Origin: CAZNMF01 sp035547155 | GTDB taxonomy: Bacteria > Acidobacteriota > Vicinamibacteria > Vicinamibacterales > SCN-69-37 | DNA length: 5,440 bases | Reading direction: 5' to 3' | NCBI GenBank assembly: GCA_035547155.1 | Contig: DASZVJ010000063.1 | Span: forward strand, 1 to 5,440 | Shown: one piece after another, positions 1 through 4,450 of the stretch | Layout: the number at the start of each line of letters is the position of its first letter | Position numbering within the stretch: the stretch's first letter is position 1 | Notes under the pieces: model-generated | Database searches by the model: none | What the model was told of the DNA's origin: nothing | Seen by the model: only the letters and a program-made list of their open reading frames with translations | Position numbers and translations under genes: made by a program

Positions 1-14
1 GCGCGCGTCGTGTC

Positions 15-20
15 TATAAT
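15..20 (+). promoter_or_regulatory. Consensus -10 box (TATAAT) upstream of the SnoaL-like gene
   Basis: A perfect TATAAT hexamer stands out in otherwise GC-rich DNA, 42 bases before the GTG start at 63. With initiation about 7 bases downstream, the 5' leader would be about 35 nt, enough for the Shine-Dalgarno at 52-56. The matching -35 box would lie left of the window edge, so the promoter cannot be completed here. Confidence 0.5.
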
Positions 21-51
21 GCCCACCTCCGCTATCGTCTGGCCGCGCCCT

Positions 52-56
52 GGAGG
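52..56 (+). promoter_or_regulatory. Shine-Dalgarno GGAGG deciding the GTG start at 63
   Basis: GGAGG, within the longer GGAGGTGA, ends 6 bases before the GTG at 63-65. It supports the GTG as the start over the later in-frame ATG at 105. It is the only strong Shine-Dalgarno in front of any gene in the window. Confidence 0.75.
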
Positions 57-62
57 TGACTC

Positions 63-485
63 GTGACGCACGACGAGATCCTGGCCCTGATCGATCGCCG
101 CCGCATGGCGATCGCGTATCGCGACGAGCGGGGGCTCGCGGCGCTCTATGCCGAGACGATCCGGCTCGAGAGTCCGCTCGCCGGCCTGGCTGTCGGACGC
201 GACGCGGCCGTCAAGGCGACGTGGGCATTCTTCGAAGCGTTTCCCGATGTGACGATCGACGAGGAGACGTTCGCGATCGACGGCGATCGCGTCGCGATCA
301 TCGCGCATGTCGGTGGCACGCACCGAGGCGAGATCATGGGCCTGCCTCCGAGCGGCCGCCAGTTTCGTTTTCGCGCGGCGTTCCTCCTGCGCGTCGACGA
401 CGGCCTCATCGTCGAGGAACAACGCATCTACGACTTCACAGGACTCCTCGTCCAGATCGGCGCGCTGAAGGCGAAGATGGCATGA
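63..485 (+). CDS. SnoaL-like / NTF2-like family protein (ester cyclase type)
   Basis: A 140-residue soluble protein with a GTG start, set by GGAGG 6 bases upstream. It reads as a single-domain cone-shaped NTF2 fold of the SnoaL-like polyketide cyclase/ester cyclase group. An N-terminal helix (about 1-33, LYAETIRLESP) is followed by G45-R-D-A-A-V with W54..FF.AFPDV (54-63), a DGDRV turn (74-78), GGTHRGEIMGLPPSGR (84-99) and the closing strands R110.DDGLIVEEQRIYDFTGLL. The GTH.GE..G.P.(S/T)GR and late Y-D...GLL..IG patterns are typical of the family, and the length is complete. Members range from polyketide ring cyclases to binding proteins of unknown ligand, so substrate and reaction cannot be assigned. 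No signal peptide or membrane segment is seen. It has its own promoter-like TATAAT and converges with the PadR gene, so it is probably monocistronic. Confidence 0.85.
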   Translation: MTHDEILALIDRRRMAIAYRDERGLAALYAETIRLESPLAGLAVGRDAAVKATWAFFEAFPDVTIDEETFAIDGDRVAIIAHVGGTHRGEIMGLPPSGRQFRFRAAFLLRVDDGLIVEEQRIYDFTGLLVQIGALKAKMA

Positions 486-497
486 CGTCTCGGCAGC

Positions 498-522
498 TCT
501 CAGTTGTTATTGGGCGCTGAGA
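498..522 (+). terminator. Weak stem-loop downstream of the SnoaL-like gene
   Basis: TCTCAG (498-503) can pair with CTGAGA (517-522) around a 13-base loop, starting 12 bases after the stop. The 6-bp stem is only half G+C and no T-run follows, so this would be a poor intrinsic terminator. The octamer tract further right may be the real transcription boundary. Confidence 0.25.
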
Positions 523-548
523 CTCCCGCAGGACGATTGATCGCCTCT

Positions 549-640
549 TGGTCTCTTAGTCGCCGTCCCTTGGCCCCCCGGTCCTTTCGTCCCCTGGTCC
601 CCTGGTCCCTCGGCCTCCCTTGGTCCCTCGGTCCGTCCCG
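549..640 (-). repeat. Degenerate octamer repeat tract 1, (A/G)GGGACC(A/G) on the minus strand
   Basis: On + this reads as variants of TGGTCCCC or TGGTCCCT. The clean core is TCGTCCCC 587-594, TGGTCCCC 595-602, TGGTCCCT 603-610 and TGGTCCCT 621-628, with 10-12 nt variants around them (611-620, 629-640) and increasingly degenerate copies toward 549. The tract ends 5 bases before the padR stop codon. The G-rich strand is therefore the padR sense strand and would form its 3' untranslated region. Runs of three to four G separated by short ACCA-type spacers match the pattern of G-quadruplex-forming sequence. The same repeat occurs at 3461-3518 and 3554-3601. Confidence 0.85.
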
Positions 641-645
641 AAGCC

Positions 646-1002
646 CTACGCTTCGCCGCGCGTCAGCGCGTGGATGATGCCGGCCATGCGATCCCACTGG
701 TCACGCTGCTTACCGAGTTGCCGGCGGCCGGCGGCGGTGAGCCCGTAGAACCGCGCGCGGCGGTTCGCATCCGTCGTGCCCCAGGTGCCGCGGATGAAGC
801 CGCGCTGCTCGAGACGCATCAGGGCCGGATAGAGCGTGCCCATGTTGAGCACCAACGCGCCGTTCGAGACCTGCTCCAGGCGCGACGCGATGGTGTAGCC
901 GTGCTGCGCGCCCATGGTGTCGAGCACCTGGAGCACCATGAGATCGAGCGTGCCTTGCAGGACGTCGAGCTTGTCGCCTTTGTCGGGCGGCCTATTGGAC
1001 AT
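646..1002 (-). CDS. PadR-family transcriptional regulator (small, PadR-s1 type)
   Basis: A 118-residue winged-helix regulator of the short PadR subfamily. Its conserved core reads LQGTLDLMVLQVLD (15-28), HGYTIASRLEQVSNG (34-48), the signature GTLYPALMRLEQRG (55-68) with the recognition helix, the wing W74...D-A-N-R-R-A-R-F-Y (about 78-86), LTAAGRRQL (88-96), and a C-terminal dimer helix carrying W103. It is expected to bind DNA as a homodimer and act as a ligand-responsive repressor. The ATG at 1000-1002 gives the usual family length; the much longer upstream in-frame extension is antisense-frame noise inside the transporter gene. It lies 47 bp downstream of the YfcC-type transporter on the same strand, so it may be cotranscribed with it or use the TTGACA in the gap. 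In Acidobacteriota such regulators often sit beside ABC permease genes (family knowledge); none is visible here. No Shine-Dalgarno precedes it. Confidence 0.93.
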   Translation of the reverse strand: MSNRPPDKGDKLDVLQGTLDLMVLQVLDTMGAQHGYTIASRLEQVSNGALVLNMGTLYPALMRLEQRGFIRGTWGTTDANRRARFYGLTAAGRRQLGKQRDQWDRMAGIIHALTRGEA

Positions 1003-1037
1003 GCCACTAGAATGGCGATGTCTTATTGGAATGTCAA
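998..1037 (-). promoter_or_regulatory. Candidate padR promoter with possible PadR operator
   Basis: Read on the minus strand, a perfect TTGACA (1032-1037) is followed after 17 bases by CATTCT (1009-1014), a weak -10 with 3 of 6 matches. Initiation would fall close to the padR ATG at 1002, implying a leaderless or nearly leaderless transcript. On +, GACAT (998-1002) and ATGTC (1018-1022) form an inverted repeat with 15 bases between the arms, and another ATGTC follows at 1031-1035. ATGT/ACAT dyads are typical PadR operator half-sites, so autoregulation is plausible. The promoter is inferred from matches only. Confidence 0.35.
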
Positions 1038-1049
1038 ATAGAGAAGCGC

Positions 1050-2378
1050 CTACTGAAGGTTCAGGCTGACGGCGATCGCAATGGCGGCCAGGGACAGCGC
1101 GAAGAGGATGGCGCAGAGCGGCAGGCAGAAACGGAGCCAGCGCGCGAACGGCACGCCCGCGATGGCCAGCACCGCCATCAGCGCGCCGTCGGTCGGCAGG
1201 AGATTGCCGATGACGCCGGGACCGAACTGCGTCGCGGTGACCGTCACCTGCCGCGACAGCCCGAGGAGGTCCGACAGCGGCACGAAGATCGGCATCGTCA
1301 GCGTGACGCGGCCTGAGGTGCTCGGGACCGGCAGCGTGAGGAGCGACTGCACGATCGAGATGCCCATCGCGAAGAGCGTCACGGGCAGATGGGACAGCGG
1401 CGCGACGAGGAAATTGATGATTGTGTCGACGATGTGGCCCTGATCGAGCACGACGAAGACGCCGCGCGCGACGCCAATCATCAGGGCCGCGTAGCTCATG
1501 GCGCGGAAGCCGTCGACGAACGCGCGGCTCGTGCCTTCGATGCCGAGCCCGCCCAGCAGACCGGCGGCGAGTCCAAGCCCGAGGAACACGCCGGCCATCT
1601 GCTCGAATTCCCACCCGAAGTGGAGGACGCCGACGATGAACGTGGTGAAAGCTGCGATTGTCGCGATGAGGACGGCCGTGTGGCGGCCACTCAGTGGTGC
1701 TGCGGCGATCGTGACGTCTGTCGCGGCTGTCGTCTTGATGCGTGTCGCGTAACGCATCGTGCCCCAGGTCCAGATCGCGAGGGCGATCGCGAGCACGATC
1801 AGCCGGAAGGGCCAGCCGGACAGGAGCGGCACCTCGGCGAACCGCTGCGCGATGCCGACGCCGAACGGGTTCATCGGGCTGAACGCGCCGCCGATGCCGG
1901 CCGCGCCCATGCTCATAGAGACGGCCGTGAGCCCGTCGAATCCGACACCGAGCGACAGCGCCATGAGCATCGGCATCATGGCGATGATCTCTTCCCACAT
2001 GCCTTCGACCGCGCCGCCCGCACCGAACAACACGCACGCAGCCGGAATGATCAGCATCTCGCGCCGCCGCAGCCGCATCGCCACCCAGCCGACGCCGCCG
2101 CGCAACGCGCCCGTCTCGTCGACGACGCTGATCGCCGCGCCGGCCATGAACACCATGACCAGCACGCCCGCCGCATCGATGAAGCCTTTGGGAACAGCGA
2201 CGAGCGCGTCGAACGGACTGACGGGACTGCGCTCGATGTGGTGATACGAGTTGGGGACGACGACCTTGCGGTTGATCAACGGATCGTCACGGCGATCGAA
2301 TTGTCCCGCGGGGACGACGTAGGTCATCGCAGCCGCGATCAGAACGCACGCGAGCAGCAGGGCCAGGGGATGCCGCAT
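1050..2378 (-). CDS. yfcC: YfcC/DcuC-family membrane transporter
   Basis: A 442-residue polytopic inner-membrane protein of the YfcC (COG1288) branch of the DcuC/C4-dicarboxylate carrier family, probably a secondary transporter. The first membrane helix runs into TYVVPAGQFDR (19-29), matching the ...PAG.(F/Y).R hallmark. Then come WEEIIAMMPM (128-137), GAFSPMNPFGVGIAQ (164-178), which is the family's MNPF.VGIAQ signature, and, in the second half, LPVPSTSGRVTLTMP (349-363) and NLLPTDG (392-398). These fit a two-half, re-entrant-loop architecture with about 11-12 hydrophobic segments. Family annotations suggest dicarboxylates, amino acids or peptides, so the substrate is open. The ATG at 2376-2378 is chosen because it starts directly before helix 1; the in-frame upstream ATG at 2465 would add a non-hydrophobic arginine-rich leader overlapping the divergent gene. 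No Shine-Dalgarno is present. The segment QFGPGVIGNLLPT departs from the usual DG.TN-like pattern. It is slightly shorter than E. coli YfcC (about 500 residues). Confidence 0.88.
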   Translation of the reverse strand: MRHPLALLLACVLIAAAMTYVVPAGQFDRRDDPLINRKVVVPNSYHHIERSPVSPFDALVAVPKGFIDAAGVLVMVFMAGAAISVVDETGALRGGVGWVAMRLRRREMLIIPAACVLFGAGGAVEGMWEEIIAMMPMLMALSLGVGFDGLTAVSMSMGAAGIGGAFSPMNPFGVGIAQRFAEVPLLSGWPFRLIVLAIALAIWTWGTMRYATRIKTTAATDVTIAAAPLSGRHTAVLIATIAAFTTFIVGVLHFGWEFEQMAGVFLGLGLAAGLLGGLGIEGTSRAFVDGFRAMSYAALMIGVARGVFVVLDQGHIVDTIINFLVAPLSHLPVTLFAMGISIVQSLLTLPVPSTSGRVTLTMPIFVPLSDLLGLSRQVTVTATQFGPGVIGNLLPTDGALMAVLAIAGVPFARWLRFCLPLCAILFALSLAAIAIAVSLNLQ

Positions 2379-2476
2379 CGAAGCTGACGCGCAGTGTACC
2401 CGTTTCGGGGCCGTAGCGCGCCGCGGCCTGCTGGTTGGACAATAGAAGAGTCGCGCAAGGCGCACGGCGATACACG
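2379..2476. promoter_or_regulatory. Divergent intergenic region between transporter and monooxygenase genes
   Basis: These 98 bp separate two divergent start codons and must hold both promoters unless the starts are misplaced. The minus side carries the TACACT at 2393-2398. On the plus side TTGGAC (2435-2440) could be a -35, but no good -10 follows at normal spacing. The nearest Shine-Dalgarno-like AAGG (2457-2460) is 16 bases from the ATG at 2477, farther than usual. No clear operator palindrome is visible. Confidence 0.4.
2393..2398 (-). promoter_or_regulatory. Possible -10 box of the transporter gene (TACACT)
   Basis: On the minus strand TACACT (4 of 6 matches to TATAAT) ends 14 bases before the ATG at 2378, which would leave a leader of only about 8 nt. 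No convincing -35 is seen 17 bases upstream. The same hexamer lies before the Bax inhibitor gene at 4335-4340, and that recurrence is the main support. Confidence 0.25.
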
Positions 2477-3460
2477 ATGCCTGTTTTCTCCATTCTCGAT
2501 CTCGCGCCCATCGTCGCAGGCAGCGACGCGGCGCAGGCGTTCACGCATTCACTCGATCTCGCGCAGCATGCGGAGCGATGGGGCTATCGGCGGTTCTGGC
2601 TCGCCGAGCATCACGGCATGCCGGGCATCGCGAGTGCCGCGACGGCGGTCGTCATCGGTCACGTTGCCGCTGGCACGCGCACGATTCGCGTCGGCGCCGG
2701 CGGCATCATGCTGCCGAATCACGCGCCGCTGGTCATCGCGGAGCAGTTCGGCACGCTGGAATCGCTCTTTCCGGGACGCATCGACCTGGGACTCGGACGC
2801 GCACCCGGTTCCGATCAGGTGACGTCACGCGCGTTGCGCCGCAACCTGTCGACGGATCCCGAGCAGTTCCCACGGGACGTGCTCGAGTTGATTGGCTACT
2901 TTCGTCAGTCGCAGCCGGTGCGCGCGATTCCGGGGGGCGGTCTGACCGTGCCGATCTGGATTCTCGGATCGAGCCTGTTCGGCGCGCAGGTCGCAGCGAG
3001 CTTCGGGCTGCCGTTCGCCTTCGCGTCGCACTTCGCGCCCGCGCACATGATGCGCGCGATCGCGGTGTATCGCGAGAACTTCAGGCCGTCGGCACAACTC
3101 GACCGGCCGTACGTGATGCTGGGCTTCAACGTCTTCGCGGCCGACACCGACGACGAGGGACGTCTACTGGCGACATCGATTCAGCAGGCCTTCGTCGCGA
3201 GCCGTACGGGCCGGCCGATGCAGCTTCCGCCGCCGCTCGCCGGTTATCGCGAGCAGGCACCGCCGCACGCACAAGCGATCCTCGATGAAGTACTGAAATG
3301 CTCAGCCGCCGGTGCGGCGTCAACCGTGCGTCGCGAGCTCGAGGCGTTCCTCGAGCTCACGCGCGCCGACGAGTTGATGATCGTCTCGACGATCTTCGAT
3401 CACGCTGCGCGGCTGCGCTCGTACGAGATCCTGGCGGGCGTGCGGGACGCGATGGATTAG
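2477..3460 (+). CDS. yhbW: YhbW-type luciferase-like flavin-dependent monooxygenase (MsnO8 family LLM oxidoreductase)
   Basis: A 327-residue cytosolic protein, full length for the bacterial-luciferase-like (LLM) TIM-barrel family and very close in pattern to E. coli YhbW (about 335 residues). Landmarks are FSILDLAPI (4-12), the SLDLAQHAERWGYRRFWLAEHH stretch (25-46), GIASAAT (50-56), GAGGIMLPNHAPLVIAEQFG (73-92), FPGRIDLGLGRAPGSD (98-113), PIWILGSSLFGAQ (159-171), GLPFAFASHFAP (177-188) and the closing DE...IFDHAARL.S.E (298-317). Such enzymes use FMNH2 and O2 supplied by a separate reductase to oxidise small organic substrates; the substrate here is unknown and no flavin reductase gene is nearby. 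The ATG at 2477 is chosen because it abuts the conserved FSILDLAP strand; an in-frame TTG at 2435 would add 14 residues unlike the family. It is divergent from the transporter gene and apparently monocistronic, and its stop is followed directly by an octamer repeat tract. Confidence 0.93.
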   Translation: MPVFSILDLAPIVAGSDAAQAFTHSLDLAQHAERWGYRRFWLAEHHGMPGIASAATAVVIGHVAAGTRTIRVGAGGIMLPNHAPLVIAEQFGTLESLFPGRIDLGLGRAPGSDQVTSRALRRNLSTDPEQFPRDVLELIGYFRQSQPVRAIPGGGLTVPIWILGSSLFGAQVAASFGLPFAFASHFAPAHMMRAIAVYRENFRPSAQLDRPYVMLGFNVFAADTDDEGRLLATSIQQAFVASRTGRPMQLPPPLAGYREQAPPHAQAILDEVLKCSAAGAASTVRRELEAFLELTRADELMIVSTIFDHAARLRSYEILAGVRDAMD

Positions 3461-3518
3461 CGGGACGAAGGGACCGGGGGACCAAGGGACCAGGAGGGAC
3501 CGGGGGACCAAGGGGCGA
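3461..3518 (+). repeat. Octamer repeat tract 2, (A/G)GGGACC(A/G) on the plus strand
   Basis: The tract begins at the base after the TAG stop of the monooxygenase gene. Successive units are CGGGACGA, AGGGACCG, GGGGACCA, AGGGACCA, an extra GG, AGGGACCG, GGGGACCA and AGGGGCGA. This is seven units of 8 nt with one 2-nt slip. The G-rich strand is again the sense strand of the gene just ended. Four or more G-runs with short spacers match the canonical G-quadruplex pattern. It is inverted relative to the tract at 3554-3601, so read-through RNA could fold into one long imperfect hairpin with a loop of about 35 nt. Confidence 0.9.
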
Positions 3519-3553
3519 GGGAAGGAGACAGATAGCCCGATGTCCGATTCCCT

Positions 3554-3601
3554 TCGTCCCCTGGTCCCCTGGTCCCCTGGTCCCCTGGTCCCTTGGTCCC
3601 T
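3554..3601 (-). repeat. Octamer repeat tract 3, six perfect-phase 8-nt units
   Basis: On + the units are TCGTCCCC, three copies of TGGTCCCC, and two of TGGTCCCT: exactly 48 nt in phase, the cleanest of the three tracts. It ends one base before the stop codon of the Bax inhibitor gene (3603-3605). On that gene's sense strand the 3' end therefore reads as repeated (A/G)GGGACCA with G-runs of three or four spaced by four bases. Together with tract 2 it fills most of the 142-bp convergent gap, consistent with a bidirectional terminator or transcription barrier. No T-run follows on either strand. Confidence 0.9.
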
Positions 3602-3602
3602 T

Positions 3603-4328
3603 CTACCGCCGGCGGTTACCGGTGAATCGCAGCAGGAACAAGAACAGGTTGATGAAGTCGAGATAGAGCGCCAGCGCGCCGACGACGGCGTACGTGGAGA
3701 GCGGACCTTCCGGCGCCGACAGCGCCATCACTTTCAGACGCTGCGCGTCGTAGGCCGCGAGGCCAGCGAAGACGATCACGCCGACGACGGAGAGGATGAA
3801 CTGCAGCTCGTCGTTGTGCCAGAACATGCCGACGATCGATGCGAGCACGACGCCGATGAGGCCGATGAACAGGAACTGCCCGAAGGCGCTCAGACTGCGT
3901 CCGGTCATCGTGCCATACAGCGCCATGCCGCCGAACGCGCCCGCCGTGATGACGAACGTCGTCGAAATCGACTCGCCGGTGTAGAGCAGCAGGATGAACG
4001 ACAGCGTCACGCCGGTGAGCGCGGCATAGGCGACGAACAACAACGCCGCGGTCGGCGCCGCCATCTTCTGCACGCGCGCGGACAACGCGACGACGAGGCC
4101 GAACTGCGCCAGGATCAGCATCCAGAAGATCGCGCGGTTCTGGACGATCGCACTGAGGATGGCCGGCGATCCGGCCACGAACCACGCCGTCCCGGCCGTG
4201 ATGGCGAGCCCCGCGCACATCCACCCGTAAACAGACGTCAGGAAGCTGGCGATTCGGGTGGCGTCGGCGAACGGCGCCGCAGACGGAAAGCCTGTTTGTG
4301 ACGGAAGCTGGCGCGTGGGTGAGTCCAT
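3603..4328 (-). CDS. Bax inhibitor-1 / YccA family membrane protein
   Basis: A 241-residue integral membrane protein with seven hydrophobic segments, usual for bacterial BI-1 (TMBIM) relatives such as E. coli YccA/YbhL and Bacillus YetJ. A short polar N-tail (1-25) precedes SVYGWMCAGLAITAG (32-46); further segments lie at about 50-62, 69-83, 92-117, 123-140, 151-169 and 178-193. The last part carries AAYDAQRLK with D194 and LYLDFINLFLFLLR with D224, which correspond to the paired aspartates that form the pH-sensitive gate in YetJ (family knowledge). Homologues leak Ca2+ or modulate membrane-protease activity; the role here is inferred only. The ATG at 4328 is chosen because it gives family length; an in-frame start at 4475 would add an arginine- and alanine-rich tail reaching into the neighbouring gene. 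No Shine-Dalgarno precedes it. The next gene upstream on the same strand ends 122 bp away, so an independent transcript is likely. Confidence 0.93.
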   Translation of the reverse strand: MDSPTRQLPSQTGFPSAAPFADATRIASFLTSVYGWMCAGLAITAGTAWFVAGSPAILSAIVQNRAIFWMLILAQFGLVVALSARVQKMAAPTAALLFVAYAALTGVTLSFILLLYTGESISTTFVITAGAFGGMALYGTMTGRSLSAFGQFLFIGLIGVVLASIVGMFWHNDELQFILSVVGVIVFAGLAAYDAQRLKVMALSAPEGPLSTYAVVGALALYLDFINLFLFLLRFTGNRRR

Positions 4329-4334
4329 GAGGAG

Positions 4335-4340
4335 AGTGTA
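4335..4340 (-). promoter_or_regulatory. Possible -10 box of the Bax inhibitor gene (TACACT)
   Basis: On the minus strand TACACT ends 6 bases before the ATG, so initiation would fall at or beside the A of the start codon, consistent with a leaderless mRNA. The 6 bases between (CTCCTC) are pyrimidine-rich and cannot act as a Shine-Dalgarno. No recognisable -35 was found at 16-18 bases spacing. Confidence 0.3.
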
Positions 4341-4386
4341 GCGCGCTTTGGCGGCGGCAGATTTGCGTGGCATTTCCGCACGAAGC

Positions 4387-4412
4387 GGCGATTCGGCCGG
4401 ATTCCGAGCGCC
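4387..4412 (-). terminator. GC-rich stem-loop downstream of the FG-GAP protein gene
   Basis: On +, GGCG-AT-TCGG (4387-4396) pairs with CCGA-G-CGCC (4404-4412) around a 7-base loop, making an 8-bp stem with a small internal bulge. It lies 38 bases past the stop of the FG-GAP protein gene and before the start of the Bax inhibitor gene. No T-run follows on the minus strand, so intrinsic termination is uncertain. This gap carries no octamer tract. Confidence 0.25.
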
Positions 4413-4450
4413 TGCGCAACGTGCTCGCGGCGGCGTCGCGAATTGTGAGG

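Noticed and set aside
56..520. 154-residue plus-strand frame starting at 56
   Set aside because: It overlaps the SnoaL-like gene in another frame, is arginine/aspartate-rich, and its start falls within the Shine-Dalgarno region.
500..697. Small minus-strand frame rich in RDQGTRG repeats
   Set aside because: It is a translation of octamer tract 1, which has no stops in any frame; the PadR gene in the other frame explains the region.
1003..2037. Long minus-strand open frame extending padR upstream to 463 residues
   Set aside because: The extension is arginine- and histidine-rich, lies in another frame inside the transporter gene and has no relation to PadR; family length supports the ATG at 1002.
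1389..2387. 332-residue plus-strand open frame opposite the transporter gene
   Set aside because: Its R/D/E/H-rich composition is the usual antisense shadow of a GC-rich membrane-protein gene; no domain is recognisable.
3461..3601. CRISPR-like array
   Set aside because: Units are 8 nt with no spacers, so these are simple tandem repeats and not repeat-spacer structure.
3540..4301. Plus-strand frame beginning with an AAGGAG-like site and the repeat-derived PWSPGP peptide
   Set aside because: It runs through the octamer tract and then antisense to the Bax inhibitor gene with E/R/Q-rich composition; the Shine-Dalgarno-like match is chance in a purine-rich tract.
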